Assembly: GCF_000245015.1 (NCBI RefSeq) | Contig: NZ_JH600070.1 | Coordinates: 2,808,079 to 2,872,078 of the forward strand | DNA from: Beggiatoa alba B18LD | GTDB taxonomy: Bacteria; Pseudomonadota; Gammaproteobacteria; Beggiatoales; Beggiatoaceae | DNA: 64,000 bases | Direction of reading: 5' to 3' | Shown here: positions 1 to 7,964 of the stretch, piece by piece | How the letters are laid out: the number at the start of each line of letters is the position of its first letter | How positions within the stretch are numbered: the first letter of the stretch is position 1 | Position numbers and translations under genes: made by a program | The notes under the pieces: model-generated | Seen by the model: only the letters and a program-made list of their open reading frames with translations | The model's database searches: none | Told to the model about the DNA's origin: nothing

Positions 1-147
1 TGTTGTAAGATGTGCCCCGCAACGTAAACAAGCCTGTTCTGTACGGGCTAAAGCCTGTAAACAACTTGCACAAATCGCTTGCTCGTTCTCTGTGCCACAG
101 AGAAAACAACTTTGCGGTAGAAACCAGTTAAGAAAAGCCTGATACAT
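1..147 (-). CDS. comF: ComF family protein, N-terminal fragment cut by the window edge
   Basis: Reading the minus strand from the ATG at 145-147 gives 49 codons without a stop up to the window edge. The product begins MYQAFLNWFLPQSCFLCG and carries CxxC pairs (C-F-L-C, C-A-S-C, C-L-R-C) spaced like the N-terminal zinc-ribbon of ComF amidophosphoribosyltransferase-like proteins, which take part in DNA uptake. The stop TAA lies 9 nt upstream in frame, so this is the first possible start; the Shine-Dalgarno is poor. Only the zinc-ribbon part is visible, so the PRTase domain cannot be checked. It is divergent in layout from nothing here: the next gene on this strand is the P-type ATPase upstream of it at 218-2890. 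Confidence 0.7.
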   Translation of the reverse strand, partial: MYQAFLNWFLPQSCFLCGTENEQAICASCLQALARTEQACLRCGAHLTT

Positions 148-217
148 CCTTGCTTATCTCTTAAATTAACAACGGATACCACCGCTTTAAGCAAGGATAT
201 CCGTCGAGCTTGTTTAA

Positions 218-2890
218 TTATCCTGCATAAATCACAGGATTTCCGCCTAATCGATTACGGATAAACTTACGGCACAAATCGACGGGAATCAAAATAGCAG
301 AAAAGGCAATAACATAAAGCCATTCTGTCATACTTAAACCCACCGTGCGCATAATATCACCGCCAAAATGTACCATGAGCATTTGAATGGTGAAAATAAA
401 GGCAATAATCGGTAAAAAGAAAGTATTTTGCAGAATATTTTCAAACAAATTTAATCCCTGCGTCCGCGCATTAAACGTATTAAACACCTGCAAAAATACA
501 AAAAACGCAAAAAATGCACTTAAAAAGACCGCTCGCGCTTCTTCACTCCCTACTTCATATCCTCCTGTAAATAAAGATTTTGTGATAGGACTGGTTAAAA
601 ACCAAATGCTTGCCATCGTCGCAATAAAACCATTCACTAAAACCGCCATCGCCATATCACGATTAATAATCGGCTCATTTTTTGGAATCGGTGGCTCTAA
701 CATATAACGACTTAAAGCCGCTTCACCCGCTAATGCCAAGCCTGCCAACGTATCCATAATAATGTTTAACCACAATAACTGCGTCATGGTTAAAGGCAAT
801 TCAAACCCCACAAACGGCGCGAAAAACGCAACCAAAACGGCGGATAAACTCACGGTTAATTGAAAAACTAAAAATTTTCGAATCGATTTAAACAATGTCC
901 GCCCATACAACACCGCTTTCGTCAACGACACGAAATTATCATCAAGTATCACAATATCGCTAGATTCCTTCGTCATCTCCGTTCCGCTACCCATCGCAAA
1001 ACCCACATCGGCATTTTTCACCGCTGGCGCATCGTTCACCCCATCGCCTGTCATCCCCACAACCCAATTTAACGACTTCGCAATACGCACTAACCGACTT
1101 TTATCCGTGGGAAATGCCCGCGACACAACACGCAAATGAGGCAACCGCTCGGCTAATTCAGCATCTGATAACGTTTGTAATTCACTAGAACTTAATACTA
1201 ATGCCTGCACATCATCCTCCAATAAACCCACATCACGAGCGATTGCCTGCGCGGTTTCCTTAGCATCCCCCGTAATCATCACCACCTGAATACCTGCTTT
1301 TTTCGCTTCTTTCACCGCATGATAAGACGTTTCGCGCAATGCATCACGCAAACCAAAAACGCCTAACAAAGTTAAACGCTTCGGCAAACTTTTATCCGCA
1401 GGAATCGGCTCAGTCGTCACAGCAACCGCTAACAACCGCATTGCCCGCGCTGATAACGCTTGCATCGCCGTTTGCAACGCGACTTTATCCTTCCACGTTA
1501 AAGGATTCCCCTCTTTATCTAAACAATCCGTACAATGTGCCAGCAAAATATCAGGCGCACCTTTCACCAAAGTCAACGACATCGACGGACTTTCAACCTG
1601 CACCGCTGAAAACTTACGCCCACTATTAAACGGCACACGCTCCACAACCGTTAATTCATCCTGCTGAACTAACTCAGTTTGCACAAAACGCAATAACGCC
1701 TGTTCGGTACGGTCAGCCCCGACAAAAGCAGGATGTGCGGGGTCATGCATATCAATCACCGCACTCGTATTATTCCGCAAGGCAAACCCTAACATCTTAC
1801 CCAAACGGCTAGGCATCTCTGCAAACTGCTGAAAAGCCTCGCCTTGCCCTAACAACACCGTTTCAACCACTAAACGCCCTTGTGTCAATGTTCCCGTTTT
1901 ATCCGTAAACAACACCGTTAAACTGCCAGCAGTTTCAATCCCCAACAATTTACGCACTAACACCTTAACTGATAACAATTTTTTCATATTAATCGCTAAA
2001 ACCATCGCAATCATCATCGGCAACCCCTCAGGCACAGCAACGACAATCACAATGATAGATAAAATTAATGCGGTAAAAATATCATGAAAAATAATGCCTA
2101 ACGGCTGTTGAAAATAAGCACTAATCCCAGCTTCATGCGTTAAAAAAATCTGATTTAACATAAAAGCCAGAAAAATAAACCCCGCACCAAAATAGGCAAC
2201 ATGCGCGATTTGCTTACCTAATAAACCCAATTTTTCCTGTAACGGCGACAACCTATCGACGGCTGTTCCCAACTCATGCATTGTTTTACCATAAAGCGTT
2301 TGCGCCCCAACAGCTAAAACATGCATCACCGCTTCCCCATCGACAATTAAACCTGCTCTAAATACTTGCTTTTCTGCATCGTCCAACGCTGTTGCGCGTT
2401 TTTGCAAGGTTTCCGACTCACCTGTTAAAGCTGCCTCATCGACATCGAGATGACCAGCCACTAACACACCATCAGCGGGAATCGTATCGCCAGATTGCAA
2501 AAAGACATAATCCCCAACGACTAACTCATCAATTGGTAAGTGCATTAACCGTTTTTGACGAAAGACTTTCACTTGAATTCGGGAAGATTCTTCTAATAAC
2601 TGCCGAAACCGCCCCTCATTACTATGCTCAGACCATGTCGCAATAAACGTCGCTAAAATCACCGCAATCGCAATTCCAACGCCCTCATACCATTCAGCGT
2701 ACCCCAAGCCCGCTAAAATCAAGGTAATGCTTAACGCTATCAATAAAATAATAATGATAGGGTCTTGAAAATTAGCGAAGAGTTTTTCCCAGAATGTTTC
2801 ACTCGCTTGTGTTGCGACGGCATTAGAACCATGTAATTGACGTGACTCAATCACCGCTTGTTCATTCAATCCTTCAACATTAAATTGCAT
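218..2890 (-). CDS. P2-type cation-transporting ATPase (calcium ATPase, PMCA-like)
   Basis: An 890-residue P-type ATPase that would export a cation, most likely Ca2+, across the inner membrane using ATP. Visible landmarks in order are an N-terminal cation-ATPase segment, TM1-2 (residues ~45-85), the actuator loop with TGES (in DVDEAALTGESE), the TM4 motif VPEGLP that supplies calcium ligands in P2 pumps, the phosphorylation motif DKTGTLTQG, the nucleotide-binding domain with KGAPD, the hinge TGDGVNDAPA, and a C-terminal block of TM5-10. Length and motif order fit the P2A/P2B group. It stands alone, with a bidirectional terminator at 2959-2999 separating its upstream side from phoB. Ion specificity is inferred from family resemblance. 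Confidence 0.9.
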   Translation of the reverse strand: MQFNVEGLNEQAVIESRQLHGSNAVATQASETFWEKLFANFQDPIIIILLIALSITLILAGLGYAEWYEGVGIAIAVILATFIATWSEHSNEGRFRQLLEESSRIQVKVFRQKRLMHLPIDELVVGDYVFLQSGDTIPADGVLVAGHLDVDEAALTGESETLQKRATALDDAEKQVFRAGLIVDGEAVMHVLAVGAQTLYGKTMHELGTAVDRLSPLQEKLGLLGKQIAHVAYFGAGFIFLAFMLNQIFLTHEAGISAYFQQPLGIIFHDIFTALILSIIVIVVAVPEGLPMMIAMVLAINMKKLLSVKVLVRKLLGIETAGSLTVLFTDKTGTLTQGRLVVETVLLGQGEAFQQFAEMPSRLGKMLGFALRNNTSAVIDMHDPAHPAFVGADRTEQALLRFVQTELVQQDELTVVERVPFNSGRKFSAVQVESPSMSLTLVKGAPDILLAHCTDCLDKEGNPLTWKDKVALQTAMQALSARAMRLLAVAVTTEPIPADKSLPKRLTLLGVFGLRDALRETSYHAVKEAKKAGIQVVMITGDAKETAQAIARDVGLLEDDVQALVLSSSELQTLSDAELAERLPHLRVVSRAFPTDKSRLVRIAKSLNWVVGMTGDGVNDAPAVKNADVGFAMGSGTEMTKESSDIVILDDNFVSLTKAVLYGRTLFKSIRKFLVFQLTVSLSAVLVAFFAPFVGFELPLTMTQLLWLNIIMDTLAGLALAGEAALSRYMLEPPIPKNEPIINRDMAMAVLVNGFIATMASIWFLTSPITKSLFTGGYEVGSEEARAVFLSAFFAFFVFLQVFNTFNARTQGLNLFENILQNTFFLPIIAFIFTIQMLMVHFGGDIMRTVGLSMTEWLYVIAFSAILIPVDLCRKFIRNRLGGNPVIYAG

Positions 2891-2958
2891 ACAGCACCTT
2901 TAAAGTTTTCAATGGGAATATTTTAGAAAGCGTTTGTACTTTATGGATAAATTAGCAT

Positions 2959-2999
2959 AAAAAAAGCGCAGACGTATTAATACGAATCTGCGCTTTTTA
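2959..2999. terminator. Bidirectional-looking Rho-independent terminator between phoB and the ATPase
   Basis: An A-run leads into AGCGCAGA, answered by TCTGCGCT followed by a T-run; the loop CGTATTAATACG is itself palindromic. It lies 62 nt downstream of the phoB stop, so it most likely ends the phoB transcript on the minus strand; the symmetric A/T flanks would allow use in either direction. Confidence 0.85.
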
Positions 3000-3061
3000 T
3001 GAGAGTTAAGTATTATAAGTGTTAAGTATTAAAGGTATGTTCTAAAAAATAGGTATTACAA

Positions 3062-3757
3062 TTACTCCTTCGTCGAAAACCGATAGCCCACACCGCGTAC
3101 AGTTTGAATTAAATAATCATAGTTATGGTCAGCTAAGGCTTTGCGTAAACGGCGAATATGAACATCAACTGTTCTTTCTTCAATGTAAACATTTCCCCCC
3201 CAAACTTGGTCTAATACTTGGCTACGGCTGTAAACCCGTTCAGGGTGACGCATGAAGAAATAAAGTAAGCGAAATTCTGTCGGACCCATTTGAACCTCTT
3301 GCCCTGCAATCATCACGCGGTGTTCATTGGGGTCTAGGCGTAATTCATTAACCGCGAGTTGTTCACCTTCAGAATGGGTCGAGGCACGACGAAGAACCGC
3401 TTTAATACGGGCAACGAGTTCACGGGGGGAAAAGGGTTTTGTCACATAGTCATCTGCGCCAACTTCTAAGCCACGAATTTTGTCGCTTTCTTCACCGCGT
3501 GCGGTCAGCATGATGATAGGGATTTCTTGGGTTTGAGGCTCTTTTTTTAGTTGACGCGCAAATTCTATTCCACTGACTTTATTGGGTAACATCCAGTCTA
3601 ATAAAATCAGTTTGGGGAGTTGGTTAAAAATTAGGGTCTGTGCTTGACGGACATCAGCAGCCTCTGTAACCGTAAACCCCGCTTTACTCAAGGCAAGGTT
3701 TAACATTTCCCGAATCGGGGCTTCATCTTCAACAATTAGTATGGGTTGCTCTGACAT
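3062..3757 (-). CDS. phoB: Phosphate regulon response regulator PhoB
   Basis: A 231-residue OmpR/PhoB-class response regulator. The N-terminal receiver domain shows the acidic pair ED (residues ~10-11), the phospho-acceptor Asp in LLDWMLP, the Thr in MLTARGEE and the Lys in VTKPFSPRE. The C-terminal winged helix shows the PhoB-like signature [20 protein letters not shown] and ends with [12 protein letters not shown] and VRGVGYRF. Residues match E. coli PhoB closely enough to prefer this over other OmpR-class regulators. It is 40 nt downstream of mutM on the same strand and has no phoR beside it. A PhoB-type box lies upstream of the betaine-lipid gene btaA about 4 kb away, which fits a functional Pho regulon here. 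Confidence 0.88.
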   Translation of the reverse strand: MSEQPILIVEDEAPIREMLNLALSKAGFTVTEAADVRQAQTLIFNQLPKLILLDWMLPNKVSGIEFARQLKKEPQTQEIPIIMLTARGEESDKIRGLEVGADDYVTKPFSPRELVARIKAVLRRASTHSEGEQLAVNELRLDPNEHRVMIAGQEVQMGPTEFRLLYFFMRHPERVYSRSQVLDQVWGGNVYIEERTVDVHIRRLRKALADHNYDYLIQTVRGVGYRFSTKE

Positions 3758-3797
3758 TTTGGTGATTACACAGGTAAGTAAATAAAAAAGTGTTCGT

Positions 3798-4613
3798 TTA
3801 GGATTGACATTGAGGACAGTAGTAGGTCGCCCGTTGTCCTAATACCATGCGTTCAATCGGTGTTCCACAGTTTAGGCAGGGTAAGCCTGCACGGTCATAA
3901 ACGCGCAAGGTTTGGCTAAAATAGCCTGGTTCGCCTTGGGTGTTGACGAAGTCGCGTAGGGTTGTCCCGCCCATCGCAATGGCAGCGGTCAGCACGTCGC
4001 GGATGGTGTTTGCGAGTGTTTGATAATGGGTTAAGTCAATGTCACCTGCTGCACGGTTTGGGTGTATGCCTGCTAAAAACAGGGATTCACTCGCATAAAT
4101 ATTGCCTACCCCTACCACTATATGACTATTCATGATGAAGGTTTTAACAGCTTGTTGTTTTTTTTGAGCTTGTTGATGTAAATATTCGCCTGTAAATTCG
4201 TTTTCTAAGGGTTCAACGCCTAACACGCTTAATAATGGGTGTTGTTGTGCTGGTTCGTTTGTCCAGAGAACACAGCCAAAACGGCGCGGGTCGTGGTAGC
4301 GCAAACATTGTTGATTATCAAATTGAATTAATACGTGGTCATGTTTTTTTAATGCGGTATCAGGGCTGACAATGCGTAAACTGCCTGACATGCCTAAATG
4401 AATAATTAAATGTCCTGTTGGGTAGGTAAAGAGTAGGTATTTACCACGCCGTTGAATTTGTTGCAGAGTTTGCCCTTGGAGTTGTTCGGCAAGGTCGGCA
4501 GGAACAGCCCAACGCAAGCGCGGTTCACGCACGTCGACGGTGGTAACGCTGTGCCCTTCTAGGTGTTGCGCAATCCCTCGGCGCGTGGTTTCTACTTCTG
4601 GTAATTCAGGCAT
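3798..4613 (-). CDS. mutM: Formamidopyrimidine-DNA glycosylase (Fpg/MutM)
   Basis: A 271-residue bifunctional glycosylase/AP lyase that removes 8-oxoguanine and formamidopyrimidines. The mature N-terminus [12 protein letters not shown] carries the catalytic Pro1 and Glu2 (after Met removal), with the conserved Lys in RRGKYLLF. The H2TH region contains [11 protein letters not shown], and the C-terminus has a four-cysteine zinc finger (CLNC ... CPQC). Full length for the family. It starts 3 nt after the stop of the DUF2157 gene and lies 40 nt before phoB, so the three are probably cotranscribed. Confidence 0.95.
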   Translation of the reverse strand: MPELPEVETTRRGIAQHLEGHSVTTVDVREPRLRWAVPADLAEQLQGQTLQQIQRRGKYLLFTYPTGHLIIHLGMSGSLRIVSPDTALKKHDHVLIQFDNQQCLRYHDPRRFGCVLWTNEPAQQHPLLSVLGVEPLENEFTGEYLHQQAQKKQQAVKTFIMNSHIVVGVGNIYASESLFLAGIHPNRAAGDIDLTHYQTLANTIRDVLTAAIAMGGTTLRDFVNTQGEPGYFSQTLRVYDRAGLPCLNCGTPIERMVLGQRATYYCPQCQS

Positions 4614-4616
4614 GAT

Positions 4617-5642
4617 TTATATGGTTGTGCGTTGTGATGGGAGTAATGATTTTAACGAAATAGGGAGATTTTCTTGTATTTTATGCCCGATGACGCTGGC
4701 GTAGCGTTGGTATTGCACGCCTAAATAAATCACGCCAAGACCAATAAAGGTGAGCACAAAGGGAAATAGAATAGAGTCGGCAAATACTTTGTAAGATAAA
4801 TGTCCCACATAAATCAATACACCTAACGCGCCAAAAATCACAAATACTTTTCGTTGTAATAATACGGATAGGATTAGCAAGCTAAGATTAACAATCAGGT
4901 ATATAACACGCTGTTCTTGCGAACTATCCATTAAAATCAGGGTTAAGCTGACCCAAAAGGCTAACATGCCAAAGAGATAGCCCCAAAAGGCATAATCAGC
5001 GCGGGTGCGTCGGTCAACCAGATAGCTACCGAGTAACATCATGATGCCAAAATAAAGCGTTATCATCCGTTCTATTTGCCAGCTTAAGGCATTATCTCCT
5101 GCCAGTAAGGTCGGAATAAGGTCTATAGATAGAAACCAACAGGCAACGGCTATCGGGGCTGTTAAGAAGGGAAAGGCAACAAATTTCAGCATAATTACGC
5201 CGACAATAATTGTTCCTACTGCCATCCAAATATCAACTTCATTGAGTAAAAAAGTATCGTATCCGTGCTGTGTTAAGAATTGGTATAAGCCAAAAATTGC
5301 CAGTGGTGTCATGCAAACCGCAAGGGTAAAGAGTAACCCGCCTGCGACTTGTTGTTGTGGATTACGCCAGCAAACTCGCCCAAATAAGATAAAGAGTAGA
5401 GCGTATAAAACCGCAATGCCAATAATGCCTATACTGCCAAATAATGCCCATGCTTGTGAGAGAAACCACGCCATTGCACAGAGCACTAAAAACGCGCCGA
5501 GATAATAGGCGATGTTTGCAAAAGTAAATTGTGGTTGTAATTGCGGTCGGCTAGTTAAAAATTGCCATAAATTATCCGCTTGTCGCGCATCAATAATGCC
5601 TTGTCGAACTGCTTCTGTAATATCTTGTTGAGAAATTTGCAT
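4617..5642 (-). CDS. DUF2157-type multi-spanning membrane protein
   Basis: A 341-residue protein of unknown function. The N-terminus (MQISQQDITEAVRQGIIDARQADNLWQFL) looks like the soluble helix typical of DUF2157 proteins, followed by about ten hydrophobic segments from residue ~45 (NIAYYLGAFLVLCAMAWFL) to the end. The frame is open to 5693, but the ATG at 5642 begins the recognisable domain, so that start was chosen. It is the first gene of a likely operon with mutM and phoB. The family assignment is from pattern, and the role is unknown. Confidence 0.7.
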   Translation of the reverse strand: MQISQQDITEAVRQGIIDARQADNLWQFLTSRPQLQPQFTFANIAYYLGAFLVLCAMAWFLSQAWALFGSIGIIGIAVLYALLFILFGRVCWRNPQQQVAGGLLFTLAVCMTPLAIFGLYQFLTQHGYDTFLLNEVDIWMAVGTIIVGVIMLKFVAFPFLTAPIAVACWFLSIDLIPTLLAGDNALSWQIERMITLYFGIMMLLGSYLVDRRTRADYAFWGYLFGMLAFWVSLTLILMDSSQEQRVIYLIVNLSLLILSVLLQRKVFVIFGALGVLIYVGHLSYKVFADSILFPFVLTFIGLGVIYLGVQYQRYASVIGHKIQENLPISLKSLLPSQRTTI

Positions 5643-5743
5643 TATTAAAGACCTAAATTTGTTGTTAAAAATGGTTAGGTCTAAGCGTAACAAGGAACTA
5701 TCAGAACCACAATTTATCCTTATTTCCTTCCGTTTTTCAGCAC

Positions 5744-5780
5744 AAAGGACAACATAGCGTTTTTTTCTATGTCGTCCTTG
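5744..5780 (-). terminator. Hairpin downstream of btaB, possible weak terminator
   Basis: CAAAGGACAACATAG is answered by CTATGTCGTCCTTG around a T-rich loop, giving a 13-bp stem with one A/C mismatch. It lies 30 nt beyond the btaB stop. On the minus strand the downstream T-tract is short, so intrinsic termination would be inefficient. Confidence 0.45.
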
Positions 5781-5809
5781 TTTATAGTATTGTAACTATT
5801 TTAAAAAAT

Positions 5810-6454
5810 TTACTTTTTCTTAAAGCAGGCTAAAAACGCATAATGTCCGCCCAGCCCGCGCGTAGTCAGTGTTCCTTGCCCTTGTTTCTCCATGTTTTCT
5901 AAATAGGGCAATAAATCAGGGGGATAATGTACCCCGAATAAATCTAACCAACGGGTTAATACATATTGAAACCAACGCGGGAGGTCACGCTGATCAGAAA
6001 AATCGACGATATGTAATTCGCCCCCGACTTTTAAATTTTGCAAAGCAGCTTGTAGGGCTTGTTGCCACGGTGGAATCATAGATAACGCATAAGAAAAAAA
6101 GATTTTGTCAAACGGTTTATTTAAATGAAATAACTGGTTGTAATTTAATTCTTCTGCTAGGGCTTGGGTTAAATGAATATGATTTGCATAAGGGCTTTTT
6201 GCCACTTTTTGCTGGGCGGTGATAAGCATCTCGTTTGAGGCATCTAAACCGTAGAATTGGGCTTTAGGATAACGATTAGCAAGTAGCAATAAATTCCGTG
6301 CTGTACCGCAGCCCATTTCTAACACGGTTTCGCCTGCCTGTACGGGCATTTCACGAATAAGCGTATCACGTCCAAATAAATAGTATTTGCGAGTAATATC
6401 ATAAATATATCGCTGATAACGATACATATGATCCATTGCTTGTACTTGATCCAT
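5810..6454 (-). CDS. btaB: Betaine-lipid N-methyltransferase (BtaB-like)
   Basis: A 214-residue class I SAM methyltransferase. Motif I is VLEMGCGTARNLLLLA, followed by an acidic residue in YGLDASNEM that would bind the ribose of SAM. The protein matches BtaB in size, and it directly follows btaA on the same strand, 60 nt downstream. In the known pathway BtaB trimethylates diacylglyceryl-homoserine to DGTS. Alone it could be taken for a UbiE-like methyltransferase; the partner settles the call. The start has a good Shine-Dalgarno (AAGGAT, 8 nt before ATG). Expression is probably controlled with btaA from the Pho box at 7800-7817. Confidence 0.82.
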   Translation of the reverse strand: MDQVQAMDHMYRYQRYIYDITRKYYLFGRDTLIREMPVQAGETVLEMGCGTARNLLLLANRYPKAQFYGLDASNEMLITAQQKVAKSPYANHIHLTQALAEELNYNQLFHLNKPFDKIFFSYALSMIPPWQQALQAALQNLKVGGELHIVDFSDQRDLPRWFQYVLTRWLDLFGVHYPPDLLPYLENMEKQGQGTLTTRGLGGHYAFLACFKKK

Positions 6455-6514
6455 CGATTTATCCTTCCTCAGAATTTAGGAGTAAGCGGAAGCGATTCGC
6501 TCCCGCAAGATGGG

Positions 6515-7741
6515 TTAAGCTAAGGAATAAATATGGAAACCGCCATAAATCGCTGAACGGTCTTGTTTAAACAATTCTTGTGAACGTTGTTCTTCATAAA
6601 CAAAACGCGCCCGTAATGCTGTGGGCAATGCGGTTTCGATGGGGGATTCTGGGGACGCAGTGCGGAAAATAATCCGTGTGCCTGCTTTACCAACGCGGGC
6701 AATTTCTTGCCAGAGTTCTGTTAAGGCTTCAGGGGTCATCCAATCTTGTGAATCTAAAAAGACAAAGCGGTCTAGGCTCGCATTAGGTTGTTTGCGTAAA
6801 CAGCCCATTAATGAAGTCACATGTGTTTCTACGCGGTGCACATTGTCTTTTAAAACACCAAAATGTTCGGGTTTTAAATAGTCAGGAATTGCAATGCGTT
6901 TTTCATGGTCATAGCTTGAACTAAAGGCTTGCCATGCAAAATAATTATTGTCGATGGGGAATTGACATGAAAGGCGTTTGACCCGTTCGCGGTATAATTT
7001 AACTAAATTACCGTCGGACTCTTCTTTCATGTAATCATACTGTTGTGGTGGAATGCCTAAGCTGAAAACAGCAAAAGAGAAATTGCCGATTAATTTAACA
7101 AACCAATGGTCAAATAAGGGCGCGATTTCTTCCGCGAAAATCTTTTCTTGATCGCTGATAGAATTTGCTTGCAGAATTTTGCTTAAATCATAGCCTGCAA
7201 CTTTTGATAATTTATGCAAAAAGCGCATGAAATAGCCAAAACGGGCTTGACGATATAAGCCTTTAGTAAAAAAGTGAACTCGTGCAGAGGATTTTGTAAA
7301 AGAAGTCGGTTTTTCCCAAAAATTAACCGATTCAGCGTCTAAATGCGGTTTAATATAAGTTTGATACTTCTCAAAGTTTTGCGGGCGATCACCATACCCA
7401 AAGAAATCATAAAAATCATCATAATGGGGTAAGTGCGCTAAAGCCGCTAATTTAAAACGGGTTAAGTGCATGTGATACTGGTTTAAATCGACAGCAACAA
7501 TCGCAGCGGGTTTTTCAATCAGATAATTCAGAATATTACAACCACCAGAGGCAATGGTTAAAATTCGACTTTCAGGGGTTAATTGTAAGGCTTGTAAATC
7601 AACTTGAGGGTCTTCCCAAATTTGGTTATACACAAAGCCGTTAAACCAGAAGCTAAATAACCGCTCTAACAGACCCTGACGACTCATTAATTCATTCTGA
7701 TGAACCGCCGTTTTTAGTAACTCAGCAGACACTGCACTCAT
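6515..7741 (-). CDS. btaA: S-adenosylmethionine:diacylglycerol 3-amino-3-carboxypropyltransferase (BtaA, DUF3419)
   Basis: A 408-residue DUF3419 protein. In the known pathway BtaA transfers the 3-amino-3-carboxypropyl group of SAM to diacylglycerol, making diacylglyceryl-homoserine, the first step towards the phosphorus-free lipid DGTS. The SAM-binding region shows LTIASGGCNILNYL (residues ~60-73) and VAVDLNQYHMHL, and the N-terminus FNGFVYNQIWEDPQVD is typical of BtaA. Length agrees with the ~415-residue bacterial enzymes. The gene starts a two-gene unit with btaB. Upstream are a Pho box and a matching -10 element, so induction under phosphate starvation by PhoB is likely. Confidence 0.88.
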   Translation of the reverse strand: MSAVSAELLKTAVHQNELMSRQGLLERLFSFWFNGFVYNQIWEDPQVDLQALQLTPESRILTIASGGCNILNYLIEKPAAIVAVDLNQYHMHLTRFKLAALAHLPHYDDFYDFFGYGDRPQNFEKYQTYIKPHLDAESVNFWEKPTSFTKSSARVHFFTKGLYRQARFGYFMRFLHKLSKVAGYDLSKILQANSISDQEKIFAEEIAPLFDHWFVKLIGNFSFAVFSLGIPPQQYDYMKEESDGNLVKLYRERVKRLSCQFPIDNNYFAWQAFSSSYDHEKRIAIPDYLKPEHFGVLKDNVHRVETHVTSLMGCLRKQPNASLDRFVFLDSQDWMTPEALTELWQEIARVGKAGTRIIFRTASPESPIETALPTALRARFVYEEQRSQELFKQDRSAIYGGFHIYSLA

Positions 7742-7783
7742 GTTTCATTTCCCGTTTGTCATGGTGTTTGTATGATCTAAGAG

Positions 7784-7817
7784 ATACTAATCAATACAAA
7801 TGACGGTTTGATGACAT
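7784..7817 (-). promoter_or_regulatory. Pho box and -10 element of the btaA-btaB promoter
   Basis: On the minus strand 7817-7800 reads ATGTCAT-CAAA-CCGTCAT, two 7-mer direct repeats separated by an AT-rich tetramer. It matches the E. coli PhoB consensus CTGTCAT-N4-CTGTCAT at 12 of 14 repeat positions. Exactly 10 nt further downstream is TAGTAT (7789-7784), a good -10 hexamer at the spacing seen in PhoB-activated promoters. The btaA ATG is 42 nt after the -10. Confidence 0.8.
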
Positions 7818-7964
7818 CTATTTTGCAGTTTTTTGACGAAAAAATAGGATTTACCCGTATTCTATTCGTCTCCAGATTTCTAAAACGACTTGCTATCTCT
7901 ACCTATGCACATTAGGCTTATGTGCAATTCAAATATTGCTTAAACAAACCATTAGAAAATAACG

